Assembly: GCF_000426445.1 (NCBI RefSeq)
Contig: NZ_AUFJ01000011.1
Coordinates: 62,001 to 126,000, forward strand
Direction: 5' to 3'
Length of the DNA: 64,000 nt
Origin: Brevibacterium album DSM 18261
GTDB taxonomy: Bacteria; Actinomycetota; Actinomycetes; Actinomycetales; Brevibacteriaceae
Positions within the stretch are counted from its first letter, which is position 1; each line of letters starts with the position of its first letter. The translations under genes were made by a program, and so were the position numbers. Positions 44,092 through 52,911 of the stretch are shown in pieces. The notes beneath the pieces are model-generated. The model had not been told where the DNA came from, searched no databases, and was given only the letters and a program-made list of their open reading frames with translations.

Positions 44092-46027
44092 GGTGTCCGC
44101 GGCCCAGGCCTCCGAGGCGCTCATCGCCTCGCTCCACACGCTGGCCCGGCCGCGCGCTGCCGGCGCCGAGGTGCGCTTCGAGGTCACCCGGCCGGATCCG
44201 GTCTCGGACGGCTACACGACCCGGCTGCATACCGTGGACGCGAGCGCGGCCCCGACCGCAGACGGCGGCTCCGGCTGCGTGCGGGTGAGCTCCGGCTGGT
44301 CCGATTCGCACGAGGCCGCCGCAGGCGCGGCCCGCGTGCTCCTGCGCGCGGACCGGGGCGCATCCGCGCAGCTGTGGGCCGCCGCCGGGACCGGCGAGCT
44401 GCGGCGCGTGACGGACGAGCCCCTCGGCGTATGGGCGCCGGTGCTGCCGGAGTCCGGCGAGTGCGCCTATGTGCTCGCCCGCGAACCCCAGCAGGGCCGC
44501 TACGGCACGGACCCGGAGGTGGGTCCCGAGGCCGAGCCCCCGCGCCGGATCACGACGCCGGCCCACCAGGCCAACGGCCTCGGCTACGTCCTCGACCGGC
44601 CCACCCGGCTGCTGCGCATCCCGCTGACGGAGGAGACGGCCCCGGCGGTGCCCGGTGAGCTCCCGCTGCCCGAGGCGGAGACGCTGCTGACGCTCACGGG
44701 AGAGGTCGCGGACCCGCAGGCCGCGCACGGACGGGTGTCCGTCGTGGCGCCGGCCGCGCGCCCCGGCCGCGCACCGGACCTGCGGACCACGGTGTGGCTC
44801 GCCGACGAGGCGGGGCCGCGCGCGCTCGACCTCGGCGATCTCGCCGTGCGGCGGCACGCCTGGATCGGGCCGGACGCCCTGGTGCTCTCCGCGATCGAGC
44901 TGGGCCCCGACCGGCGGGACTTCGTCGCGCGGGTGCCGGGGCTCTACGTCCACGAGACGGCCTCCGGCCGCACCCGGCGGCTCACGCCCGCGGACGAATG
45001 GGAGCTCACCGGCCCGCTCGCGGCGGACTCCGGAGAGGTCCTCACCCTGGCCGACCGGGATGCGGGCGTGCTCCTCGTCTCCGTCTCGCCGGTCACCGGT
45101 GAGATCGTCCCGCTCACCCCGCCGGACTGGGAGGTGACGGGCTGGTGCCGCACCGCCGACGGCGTGCTCGTCGTCACCGCTGCGACACCGACGAGCTGCG
45201 GCGAGGTCTTCCGGTGCGACCCGGACACGGGGGAGTGGGAGCAGCTCACCCGTCTCGACGGCGGCGACTGGTACGAGGCTGTCCCCGTCTCCGCGCCCAC
45301 GCCCCTGGGCGAGGTCCGCGGCTGGTACGCGCTGCCGGAGGGCCCCGGGCCCCACCCCGTCGTCCTCAGCATCCACGGCGGCCCCTTCGCGCAGTACACG
45401 GCTGCCGCCTTCGACGAGGTGCGCTCGCTCACGGAGGCCGGCTTCGCGGTCGTGTGGTCGAATCCGCGCGGTTCGGCCGGCCGGGGGCGCGCCTGGGGCA
45501 GGGCGGTGCAGGGCGATTTCGCAGGTCCCGCCGCGGAGGACGTGCTCGCGGTCCTCGACGCGGCGTGCGCGGCCGAACCGCGCCTGGACCCCGAGCGGGT
45601 GGGCGTGCAGGGCGGCTCCTACGGCGGCTATCTCACGGCGATGCTCGCCGGCTCCGAGGAGCGGTTCGCGGGTGCGATCGTGGAGCGGGGCTTCCTCGCG
45701 CCCGAGAGCTTCGCCGGGACGAGCGACATCGGCGCCTGGTTCGGCTTCGAGTACCTGGGCGAGGACCCGGAGGCCGTGAAGCGGCAGTCCCCGCTGCACC
45801 GCGTCGGCGCGGTGCGCGCACCCGTGCTGGTCATCCACTCGGAGCAGGACCTGCGCTGTCCGCTGGAGCAGGCGCAGCAGTACTTCGCCGCCCTGCTGCG
45901 GGCGGGAGCCGATGCCGAGCTGCTGGTGTTCCCCGGCGAGGACCATGAGCTCTCGCGGACGGGGCGCCCCCGGCATCGGATCGCCCGGTTCGAGGCGATC
46001 CTCGACTGGTGGCGCCGGGTGCTCTGA
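44084..46027 (+). CDS. S9 (prolyl oligopeptidase) family serine peptidase
   Basis: A 647-aa protein with an N-terminal beta-propeller-like region and a C-terminal alpha/beta-hydrolase domain. The nucleophile lies in VQGGSYGGYLTAMLAG (Ser near residue 511), the acid in HSEQDLRCPLEQAQQ (Asp near 587) and the histidine in GEDHELSRTGRPRHR (near 620); the oxyanion region is LSIHGGPFAQYT. It has no signal peptide, so it is likely a cytoplasmic oligopeptidase. It overlaps the HIT gene by 8 bp, in a place where many actinobacteria carry phospholipid/PIM synthesis genes. Its stop codon lies in a 14-bp tandem repeat. Confidence 0.9.
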   Translation: MPEVSAAQASEALIASLHTLARPRAAGAEVRFEVTRPDPVSDGYTTRLHTVDASAAPTADGGSGCVRVSSGWSDSHEAAAGAARVLLRADRGASAQLWAAAGTGELRRVTDEPLGVWAPVLPESGECAYVLAREPQQGRYGTDPEVGPEAEPPRRITTPAHQANGLGYVLDRPTRLLRIPLTEETAPAVPGELPLPEAETLLTLTGEVADPQAAHGRVSVVAPAARPGRAPDLRTTVWLADEAGPRALDLGDLAVRRHAWIGPDALVLSAIELGPDRRDFVARVPGLYVHETASGRTRRLTPADEWELTGPLAADSGEVLTLADRDAGVLLVSVSPVTGEIVPLTPPDWEVTGWCRTADGVLVVTAATPTSCGEVFRCDPDTGEWEQLTRLDGGDWYEAVPVSAPTPLGEVRGWYALPEGPGPHPVVLSIHGGPFAQYTAAAFDEVRSLTEAGFAVVWSNPRGSAGRGRAWGRAVQGDFAGPAAEDVLAVLDAACAAEPRLDPERVGVQGGSYGGYLTAMLAGSEERFAGAIVERGFLAPESFAGTSDIGAWFGFEYLGEDPEAVKRQSPLHRVGAVRAPVLVIHSEQDLRCPLEQAQQYFAALLRAGADAELLVFPGEDHELSRTGRPRHRIARFEAILDWWRRVL

Positions 46028-46044
46028 GCATCCTGCTCTGAGCA
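46020..46044. repeat. 14-bp-period tandem repeat at a stop codon
   Basis: TGCTCTGAGCA occurs at 46020-46030 and 46034-46044, with a partial third unit TGCTC at 46048. The first copy contains the TGA of the S9 peptidase gene. The remaining sequence to the lgt stop at 46076 shows no clear terminator. Confidence 0.75.
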
Positions 46045-46075
46045 GTCTGCTCCCGGTGCCGCGGCCCGGGCGGGC

Positions 46076-46963
46076 TCAGGAGGCCTGCGCCGGCTCCGGT
46101 TCCCTCCCGGGGAGGAACGGCGAGGGCTCCGGCTCGCGGTGCCGGGCCTGCACGGCCAGGATCACCGTGCCCAGGGCGACGGCGCCCAGGGCCGCCCACA
46201 CATTGGTGCGCAGGCCCAGGAACTCGAGGCTGGGGTCGAGGCGGATGCTCTCCCACACCACGCGGCCGGCCCCGTACCAGATGAGGTAGACGGCGAACAC
46301 GCGTCCCCACTGGAAGTACGCCTTCCGGGTGAGCCACAGCAGGACGAGGCAGCCGAGCGTGTTCCAGACGACCTCGTAGAGGAACGTGGGATGGAAGAGC
46401 GTCCCGGCGGGAGTGCCCGGCGGGATCGCGGGATTGCCGGGGTCGATCTCGAGGCCCCACGGCAGGGTGGTCGGCATGCCGAAGAGCTCCTGGTTGAACC
46501 AGTTGCCGAAGCGTCCGCAGGCCTGGGCGAGGATGAGGCCGGGCGCGATCGCGTCCGCGAGCGCGGTGAAGCGCAGGCCCATCCGGCGGCACATGATCCA
46601 CACGCCGAGCCCGCCGCCGATGAGGGCGCCGAAGATCGCGATGCCGCCCTCCCAGATCGCCCACACCGAGCCGGGCTGGAAGGGATTCCACGGGTTGCGC
46701 CCCGGGCCGAAGTAGTCCGCATGATGGCTGAGCACGTGGTAGATCCGTGCGCCGACGATCGCCATCGGCACGGCGAGGACGGCGATGTCGAGCACCTGCC
46801 AGTTCGGGACGCCGCGCTGCACGAGGCGGTGGTTCGTGAGCACGACGGCTGCGACGATGCCCGCGAGGATGCACAGCGCGTAGAAGTGGATCGTGAGCGG
46901 CCCCAGCTCGATGCCGGAGACGGAGGGGCTGGGGATCGAGGCGAGCGCATCGGCTGAGAGCAT
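46076..46963 (-). CDS. lgt: prolipoprotein diacylglyceryl transferase
   Basis: A 295-aa polytopic membrane enzyme that transfers diacylglycerol from phosphatidylglycerol to the lipobox cysteine, the first step of lipoprotein maturation. Conserved stretches: [17 protein letters not shown], the Lgt signature [17 protein letters not shown] near residue 150, and [19 protein letters not shown]; seven hydrophobic segments are visible. The C-terminal tail is short and Pro/Glu-rich. ATG 46963 lies 6 nt after a TAGACT -10 box, suggesting a leaderless mRNA. Divergent from yebC. Confidence 0.95.
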   Translation of the reverse strand: MLSADALASIPSPSVSGIELGPLTIHFYALCILAGIVAAVVLTNHRLVQRGVPNWQVLDIAVLAVPMAIVGARIYHVLSHHADYFGPGRNPWNPFQPGSVWAIWEGGIAIFGALIGGGLGVWIMCRRMGLRFTALADAIAPGLILAQACGRFGNWFNQELFGMPTTLPWGLEIDPGNPAIPPGTPAGTLFHPTFLYEVVWNTLGCLVLLWLTRKAYFQWGRVFAVYLIWYGAGRVVWESIRLDPSLEFLGLRTNVWAALGAVALGTVILAVQARHREPEPSPFLPGREPEPAQAS

Positions 46964-46969
46964 GCCCCC

Positions 46970-46975
46970 AGTCTA
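46970..46975 (-). promoter_or_regulatory. -10 box for lgt, leaderless type
   Basis: Minus-strand TAGACT (46975-46970), 6 nt before the ATG at 46963. Confidence 0.55.
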
Positions 46976-47018
46976 GGAGAGCCGGGGCGCGCTCCGCGGC
47001 TGCGGGGCGGCGTGCCTG

Positions 47019-47024
47019 TAGACT
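47019..47024 (+). promoter_or_regulatory. -10 box for yebC and leader hairpin
   Basis: TAGACT with a ~74-nt leader containing a perfect 8-bp hairpin, CGCGGAGC (47048-47055) / GCTCCGCG (47062-47069), then GAGGAG at 47091-47096. Confidence 0.5.
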
Positions 47025-47104
47025 GGTCGATCGGAAGAAACCGCGTCCGCGGAGCTGATCCGCTCCGCGCGAGCGCGGACCGACAGCGAAGAGGAGCACA
47101 GTCC

Positions 47105-47860
47105 GTGTCAGGTCACTCCAAATGGGCAACGACCAAGCACAAGAAGGCCGCGATCGATGCGAAGCGGGGCAAGCTCTTCGCCAAGCTCATCAAGAACATC
47201 GAGGTCGCGGCACGCAACGGCGGCCCCGATCCCTCGGGCAACCCCACGCTCTTCGACGCGATCCAGAAGGCGAAGAAGAACTCGGTGCCCGCGGACAACA
47301 TCGAGCGCGCCGTCAAGCGCGGCGGCGGCCTCGACGGCTCCGGGGTCGACTACGAGACGATCATGTACGAGGGCTATGCCGCCGGCGGCGTGGCCCTGCT
47401 CATCGAGTGCCTCACGGACAACCGCAACCGCGCGGCCTCCGAGGTGCGCGTGGCCGTGACCCGCAACAACGGCAGCATGGGCGATCCAGGCTCCGTCGCG
47501 TACAACTTCGCGCGCAAGGGCGTCGTCACGGTCGCGAAGGAGTCCGCGGACGAGGACGCGATCCTCGAGGCCACGCTCGAGGCCGGAGCCGAGGAGGTCA
47601 AGGACGCGGGCAGCGCCTGGGAGATCGTCTCCGAGGCCACGGACCTCGTGGACGTGCGCACCGCGCTGCAGGAGGCGGGCATCGACTACGAGTCCGCCGA
47701 GGCCCAGTTCGTGCCCGGGGTCGAGGTGCCCGTCGACGCGGAGACCGCGCGCAAGGTCTTCCGCCTCATCGACGCGCTCGAGGACTCCGACGAGGTCCAG
47801 AACGTGTACTCGAACATCGACGTCTCCGATGAGGTCCTCGCCGCCCTCGAGGAGGACTGA
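47105..47860 (+). CDS. YebC/PmpR-family protein
   Basis: A 251-aa YebC-family protein. The N-terminal [20 protein letters not shown] is diagnostic, followed by NTLFD-type and [13 protein letters not shown] segments and the acidic YDFEGY-like domain. YebC proteins were annotated as transcriptional regulators; recent work on the family points to helping ribosomes translate proline-rich sequences. GTG 47105 has GAGGAG 8 nt upstream. It precedes ruvC by 5 bp, the usual arrangement. Confidence 0.94.
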   Translation: MSGHSKWATTKHKKAAIDAKRGKLFAKLIKNIEVAARNGGPDPSGNPTLFDAIQKAKKNSVPADNIERAVKRGGGLDGSGVDYETIMYEGYAAGGVALLIECLTDNRNRAASEVRVAVTRNNGSMGDPGSVAYNFARKGVVTVAKESADEDAILEATLEAGAEEVKDAGSAWEIVSEATDLVDVRTALQEAGIDYESAEAQFVPGVEVPVDAETARKVFRLIDALEDSDEVQNVYSNIDVSDEVLAALEED

Positions 47861-47865
47861 GGCGC

Positions 47866-48465
47866 ATGCGGGTGCTGGGCGTCGACCCGGGGCTGACCCG
47901 GCTGGGGCTCGGCGTGGTGGACGCGGGCCGGCCCACACGGCCGGAGCTCGTGGCCGTCGGCGTGGTCCGCACGCCCGCCGATGAGTCCGTCGACGTGCGG
48001 CTGGGGCGGATCGCCGAGGCCTTCGACGGCTGGATCGACTACCACCGCCCGGACGTCGTGGCGATCGAGCGCGTCTTCGCGCGCTCGGACGTGTCGACGA
48101 TCATCGGCACCGCGCAGGCCTCGGGGCTCACGATGGGGCTTGCCGCCCGGCGGGGTCTTCCCGTCGCGATGCACACGCCCTCGGAGGTCAAGGCCGCGAT
48201 CACCGGCAGCGGACGGGCGGACAAGCGCCAGATGACCCATATGGTCACGCGCATCCTCCGCCTCGACGCCCCGCCCAAGCCGGCCGACGCCGCCGATGCC
48301 CTCGCGCTCGCGATCACCCATCTGTGGCGCGGCGCGGTGGCGGGCGCCTCGACGCCGGGCAAGGAGAAGGACGTCCTGGCCCGGCGCGCCGCGGGCACCG
48401 CCGGCTCCGGCCTCACGCCCGCGCAGCAGCAGTGGGCCAGGGCCCTGCGCGGCACACGGGGCTGA
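47866..48465 (+). CDS. ruvC: Holliday junction endonuclease RuvC
   Basis: A 199-aa RNase H-fold resolvase that cuts Holliday junctions. Catalytic acids are in [17 protein letters not shown] (Asp near residue 7), AIERVF (Glu near 67) and [13 protein letters not shown] (Asp residues near 141-144). It is slightly longer than the usual ~170-190 aa because of a C-terminal extension. It lies 5 bp after yebC and upstream of ruvA. Confidence 0.95.
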   Translation: MRVLGVDPGLTRLGLGVVDAGRPTRPELVAVGVVRTPADESVDVRLGRIAEAFDGWIDYHRPDVVAIERVFARSDVSTIIGTAQASGLTMGLAARRGLPVAMHTPSEVKAAITGSGRADKRQMTHMVTRILRLDAPPKPADAADALALAITHLWRGAVAGASTPGKEKDVLARRAAGTAGSGLTPAQQQWARALRGTRG

Positions 48466-48494
48466 CCTCCGGCTCGCACGGAGGCCCTCGCGAC

Positions 48495-48500
48495 TACACT
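48495..48500 (+). promoter_or_regulatory. -10 box for ruvAB
   Basis: TACACT in the 99-bp gap between ruvC and ruvA, giving a ~58-nt leader that ends in AAGGAG. It may allow ruvAB expression apart from yebC-ruvC. I see no clear SOS (LexA) box. Confidence 0.45.
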
Positions 48501-48564
48501 GGCAATCGCACATCAGTTCGAACAGCCTCCGGCCGCGGTGCGGTGCGGAGGGCAAGGAGCCCGA

Positions 48565-49164
48565 GTGATCGCCTACCTCGCAGGCACCGTCCGCAGCCCC
48601 CGTGCGGACTCCGCCGTCATCGTCACCGCCGGCGTGGGCCGGCAGGTCTTCCTCCCCCCGGCGCTGGCCGCGGAGCTCAGCGAGGGCAGGGAGGTCGAGC
48701 TCCACACGGAGCTCGTGGTCCGCGAGGACTCGCTCACCCTGTTCGGCTTCGACTCGGCGGACGCTCGCGCCGTCTTCCAGACCCTGCTCACGGTCTCCGG
48801 TGTGGGCCCCAAGCTCGCACTCGCGGTGCTCGGCGTCCTCGGCGCCGACGGGCTGCGGCAGGCGGTCGGCACGGAGGACCAGGCCGCGCTCACGACCGTC
48901 CCGGGGATCGGGAAGAAGGGCGCGGCGCGCATGCTCCTCGAACTCGCGGGCAAGCTGCCGGCAGGTGCTGCGGACCTCCCGCTCACAGCGGGTGCGCCCG
49001 TCATGCGGCAGGCGGCGGACGAGGTCGTCGATGCGCTCGTGGGCCTCGGCTGGAAGCAGGCCGAGGCGATCGACGCTGTGGCCCGCGCCCGTGAGCGCGC
49101 GCCCGAGGCCCCCGTGCCCGCGCTCCTGCGCGATGCGCTCAAGATCCTGGGCGGGCGGCTGTGA
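48565..49164 (+). CDS. ruvA: Holliday junction DNA-binding protein RuvA
   Basis: A 199-aa protein that binds Holliday junctions and recruits RuvB. An N-terminal OB fold ([20 protein letters not shown]) is followed by helix-hairpin-helix motifs ([14 protein letters not shown] and [16 protein letters not shown]) and a C-terminal RuvB-contact domain. GTG 48565 has AAGGAG 5 nt upstream; an earlier GTG at 48538 lacks a site. It overlaps ruvB by 4 bp (GTGA). Confidence 0.95.
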   Translation: MIAYLAGTVRSPRADSAVIVTAGVGRQVFLPPALAAELSEGREVELHTELVVREDSLTLFGFDSADARAVFQTLLTVSGVGPKLALAVLGVLGADGLRQAVGTEDQAALTTVPGIGKKGAARMLLELAGKLPAGAADLPLTAGAPVMRQAADEVVDALVGLGWKQAEAIDAVARARERAPEAPVPALLRDALKILGGRL

Positions 49165-50219
49165 CGGAGCGCTCCTACGAGATCGACTTCGGCGAGCAGG
49201 CGCCCACGGGCGCGGAGGCGGAGCGGCTCACCGCGAGCGGGGCCGGCGAGGCCGAGCGGGCCGAGGAGGCGGCGCTGCGCCCCAAGGGGCTGGCGGACTT
49301 CGTCGGCCAGCCGCAGGTCCGCGAGCAGCTCTCGCTCGTCCTCGACGCCGCCCGCGCCCGGGGGCGCACCCCCGACCACGTGCTGCTCTCGGGCCCGCCC
49401 GGCCTCGGGAAGACGACGCTCGCGATGATCATCGCGCACGAGATGGGCCGCGGCATCCGCATCACCTCGGGCCCGGCCATCCAGCACGCCGGCGACCTCG
49501 CCGCCATCCTGTCCTCGCTCGAGGAGGGCGAGGTGCTGTTCATCGACGAGATCCACAGGATGTCCCGTGCGGCGGAGGAGATGCTCTACGTCGCGATGGA
49601 GGACTACCGCGTCGACGTCATCGTCGGCAAGGGGCCCGGGGCGACTGCGATCCCGCTCGAGCTGCCCTATTTCACGCTCGTGGGCGCCACGACGCGGTCG
49701 GGCCTGCTGCCCGCACCCCTGCGCGACCGCTTCGGCTTCACCGGCCACCTCGACTTCTACTCGGCCGCGGACCTGCACTCGGTGCTCTCCCGCAGCGCAG
49801 GCAAGCTCGACATGCACGCCGAGGACGAGGGGCTCACGGAGATCGCGACCCGTTCGCGCGGAACCCCGCGCATCGCGAACCGGCTGCTGCGCAGAGTGCG
49901 CGACTGGGCCCAGGTGCGCGGCGACGGCCGCATCACGACGCAGGCCGCCCGCGCCGCCCTCGAGGTCTACGAGGTCGACGCTCTCGGCCTCGACCGGCTC
50001 GACCGCTCGGTGCTCAGGAGCCTGTGCACGCGGTTCGGCGGCGGGCCCGTGGGCCTGAGCACCCTCGCCGTCACGGTGGGGGAGGAGGCGGAGACCGTCG
50101 AGGAGGTCGCCGAGCCCTTCCTCGTGCGCGAGGGCCTCGTGACGCGCACGCCGCGCGGCCGGATCGCGACCCGCGCGGCGTGGCAGCACCTCGGACTCAC
50201 CCCGCCCCAGGGCGGCTGA
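49161..50219 (+). CDS. ruvB: Holliday junction branch migration helicase RuvB
   Basis: A 352-aa AAA+ motor that drives branch migration with RuvA. Walker A is [18 protein letters not shown] near residue 75 and Walker [20 protein letters not shown] near 125; the sensor [18 protein letters not shown] and the C-terminal winged helix ([18 protein letters not shown]) are present. Coupled to ruvA and followed by yajC, which has its own promoter. Confidence 0.97.
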   Translation: MTERSYEIDFGEQAPTGAEAERLTASGAGEAERAEEAALRPKGLADFVGQPQVREQLSLVLDAARARGRTPDHVLLSGPPGLGKTTLAMIIAHEMGRGIRITSGPAIQHAGDLAAILSSLEEGEVLFIDEIHRMSRAAEEMLYVAMEDYRVDVIVGKGPGATAIPLELPYFTLVGATTRSGLLPAPLRDRFGFTGHLDFYSAADLHSVLSRSAGKLDMHAEDEGLTEIATRSRGTPRIANRLLRRVRDWAQVRGDGRITTQAARAALEVYEVDALGLDRLDRSVLRSLCTRFGGGPVGLSTLAVTVGEEAETVEEVAEPFLVREGLVTRTPRGRIATRAAWQHLGLTPPQGG

Positions 50220-50253
50220 GAGTCCCGTCTGTGTGCACCGGGCCCGTTCCCAC

Positions 50254-50259
50254 TACACT
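50254..50259 (+). promoter_or_regulatory. -10 box for yajC-secDF
   Basis: TACACT in the 95-bp gap after ruvB, about 55 nt before the yajC ATG. Confidence 0.45.
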
Positions 50260-50314
50260 GGACACTCGGTTCTCCCAGCAACACCCACTTCGTCGGAAGG
50301 CGGTCTTCGACCAC

Positions 50315-50833
50315 ATGGAAATCCTCCTCATGGCCGGGCTCGGCGCCCTGCTCATCTTCATGATGTTCAACTCGCGGAAGAAGCAGAAGGCGCAGCAGGA
50401 GAAGCTGTCCAGCGGCCTCGTCCCCGGGGCGAAGGTCATGACCTCCTTCGGGGTCTTCGGGACGGTGCTCGACATCGACCTGGAGAACAACAGGGTGACG
50501 ATCGAGTCCGGCCCGGGCACGGTGCTCACCGTCCACCGCCAGGCGATCGGCAATGTCGAGGCCGCCGAGGAGGCGCAGGCCCCGTCCGCGGAGGAGCCGG
50601 CCGGCGACCGCGAGGTCGAACTGCCCGCGGACACGCGGGTGCCCGACGACCTCTCCTCCCTCGACGTCCCGAGCGAGGAGAAGGCCGAGGAGAGGGGCGC
50701 AGACGAGAGCGGCCCGGACGCCGCGGAGAAGACCGACGGCGAGTCCGCCGAGGGCGGCGCGGCCGAGAGCGCGAGCACCGATCGCGAGGACGGCGAGCGC
50801 GACTCCGGCGCAGAAGGCTCCACCCGCAGCTGA
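50315..50833 (+). CDS. yajC: preprotein translocase accessory subunit YajC
   Basis: A 172-aa membrane protein of the SecDF-YajC complex. One N-terminal transmembrane helix (MAGLGALLIFMMFNSRKKQK) is followed by the YajC core with GAKVMTSFGVFGTVLDIDLE and a long acidic Glu/Ala/Asp/Ser tail (about residues 85-172) that is much longer than the ~110-aa E. coli protein. ATG 50315 is the only usable start; the nearest Shine-Dalgarno-like GGAAGG is about 17 nt upstream, so initiation looks weak. Directly followed by secD. Confidence 0.9.
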   Translation: MEILLMAGLGALLIFMMFNSRKKQKAQQEKLSSGLVPGAKVMTSFGVFGTVLDIDLENNRVTIESGPGTVLTVHRQAIGNVEAAEEAQAPSAEEPAGDREVELPADTRVPDDLSSLDVPSEEKAEERGADESGPDAAEKTDGESAEGGAAESASTDREDGERDSGAEGSTRS

Positions 50834-50868
50834 GGCTGCCCATCACTCCCTGATCCGAAAGCGAAGCC

Positions 50869-52911
50869 GTGTCCGCACCCTCGTCCCAACCGCGCCCAGG
50901 CCTGCGCTTCACCTGGCTGGGCATCGTCATCGGCGCACTCGTCCTCCTCGTGGGCGGCGGTGCGATCTGGTCCTCCGCCACATGGGCACCCAAGCTCGCG
51001 CTCGATCTCGAGGGCGGCACCTCGATCATCCTCGAGGCCGAGGTCGAGGACAGCTCGCAGGTGACGAGCGAACAGCTCAACCAGGCCGTCGCCACCATCC
51101 GCCAGCGGGTGGACTCGACGGGCGTGAGCGAGGCCGAGATCTCCACGCAGGGCGACCGCAACATCGTGGTGAGCCTGCCCGGCAATCCCGATGAGGAGAC
51201 CCGCGAGCTCGTGCGCTCCTCCGCGCAGCTGGGCTTCCGGCGGGTGGCCTTCGCGGGCGCTCCCGAGCCGGCCTCGGCCCAGGAGGGCGCCGACGGTGCG
51301 GAGGAGGACCCCCTCGGCGACCTCAGCGAGGAGGAGCGCCAGCGCCTCGAGGACCTGCTCGGCGACGAGCAGCCCGCCGAGGGCGAGGAGGCGCCGGCCG
51401 AGGGCGGCGGCACTGTCGCGCAGCCGGCAGGCGGGGAGGCGCCCGCCGAGGAGGCCCCGGCGACCGAGGAGGAGGCTCCCGCCGAGGAGGAGAGCGCGCC
51501 CGCCGAGGACGGCTCCGGCTTCTCCGAGGGAACTCCCCGCTTCGACCCCATGACGAACACGGACTGGCAGTCGGCGGAGATCATGGAGGCCTACGCGGCG
51601 CTCGACTGCACGGACCCGGCCAACCGCACCGGCGGGGACGCCGGCGATCCCGACGGCTTCATGGTCGCCTGCCAGCAGGACGGCCAGGCCAAGTACATCC
51701 TCGGCCCGCTCGAGCTCGACGGCTCGCACGTCGACGATGCGACCTTCGGCTTCTCCACGAACGTGCAGGGCGTCCAGACGAACCAGGTGGCGGTCAACCT
51801 CTCCTTCGACGGGGAGGGCACCGAGGTCTTCGCGGACATGACCCGGGCGATCACCGGCCAGCAGCAGCCGTACGACCAGTTCGCGATGGTGCTCGACGGC
51901 CTCGTCATCTCCGCACCGGCCTCGAACGCCTACATCAGCGACGGCAACGCCGAGATCACGGGCAACTTCACGCTGGAATCGGCGGAGACGATGGCGAACC
52001 AGCTGAAGAACGGCGCGCTGCCCATCAGCTTCACGGTGCAGAGCGAGGAGCAGGTCTCGCCCACCCTCGGCGCCGATCAGCTCCAGAAGGGGCTCATCGC
52101 CGGCGGCATCGGCCTCGTCCTCGTCATCATCTACTCGCTCGCGCAGTACCGCGTGCTGGGGCTCGTGACGATCTCCTCCCTCGTCGTCGCAGGCGTCATC
52201 ACCTATCTGCTGCTGCTGCTCGTGACCTGGCGCTACGGCTACCGCCTCTCGCTCGCAGGAGTGGCCGGCCTGATCGTCGGCCTCGTCGCGACGGCGGACT
52301 CGTTCATCGTCTACTTCGAGCGCATCAGGGACGAGCTGCGCGGCGGCCGGCGCCTGACCTCGGCTGTGGAGATCGGCTGGGACCGGGCCAAGCGGACGAT
52401 CTTCGCCTCCAAGGGCGTGAACATGCTCGGCGCGATCATCCTCTACGTGCTCTCCGTGGGCAGCGTCCGCGGCTTCGCGTTCACGCTCGGCCTCACTGTC
52501 ATCGTCGACATCCTCATCTTCATCCTCTTCACGCATCCGGTCATGCAGGTGCTCGCCCGCACCCGGTTCTTCGGAGAGGGGCATCGGATGTCCGGCATGG
52601 ACCCCCGTCAGCTGGGGGTGAGCCAGGCGGCGTACCGCGGTGCGCTCAACCTCGACCTCGAGCGGGCCCGGGAGGCCGGCGGGAAGAAGGGCGGCTCGTA
52701 CCGCGAGGCCAAGCGGAGACAGGCACAGGTCGACAAGCGCACGGCCGCCGCAGAAGCCGCGCGCACCGGCAGTGGGACCGGCACCGGCAGGCGCAGTCTC
52801 GCCCAGCGCAAGGCCGAGGAGGCGCGCGCGGCGGCGCAGTCCGCGGACGAGGCAGCCGAACAGCAGACCGCCGAGCAGCAGGGCACCGAGCAGGAGGACG
52901 AGACGCGATGA
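50869..52911 (+). CDS. secD: protein translocase subunit SecD
   Basis: A 680-aa RND-type membrane protein that uses the proton gradient to help exported proteins leave SecYEG. Helix 1 is near residues 15-35, the P1 region includes LALDLEGGTSIILEAEVED, and helices 2-6 contain LQKGLIAGGIGLVLVIIYSL and SVRGFAFTLGLTVIVDILIF. The loop at about residues 128-224 carries a Pro/Glu/Ala-rich insert. GTG 50869 has a weak GAAAGCGAAG upstream. It overlaps secF (ATGA). Confidence 0.95.
   Translation: MSAPSSQPRPGLRFTWLGIVIGALVLLVGGGAIWSSATWAPKLALDLEGGTSIILEAEVEDSSQVTSEQLNQAVATIRQRVDSTGVSEAEISTQGDRNIVVSLPGNPDEETRELVRSSAQLGFRRVAFAGAPEPASAQEGADGAEEDPLGDLSEEERQRLEDLLGDEQPAEGEEAPAEGGGTVAQPAGGEAPAEEAPATEEEAPAEEESAPAEDGSGFSEGTPRFDPMTNTDWQSAEIMEAYAALDCTDPANRTGGDAGDPDGFMVACQQDGQAKYILGPLELDGSHVDDATFGFSTNVQGVQTNQVAVNLSFDGEGTEVFADMTRAITGQQQPYDQFAMVLDGLVISAPASNAYISDGNAEITGNFTLESAETMANQLKNGALPISFTVQSEEQVSPTLGADQLQKGLIAGGIGLVLVIIYSLAQYRVLGLVTISSLVVAGVITYLLLLLVTWRYGYRLSLAGVAGLIVGLVATADSFIVYFERIRDELRGGRRLTSAVEIGWDRAKRTIFASKGVNMLGAIILYVLSVGSVRGFAFTLGLTVIVDILIFILFTHPVMQVLARTRFFGEGHRMSGMDPRQLGVSQAAYRGALNLDLERAREAGGKKGGSYREAKRRQAQVDKRTAAAEAARTGSGTGTGRRSLAQRKAEEARAAAQSADEAAEQQTAEQQGTEQEDETR

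Noticed and set aside
48466..48564. SOS (LexA) box controlling ruvAB
   Set aside because: I found no match to the actinobacterial GAAC-N4-GTTC type pattern at proper spacing in this gap.
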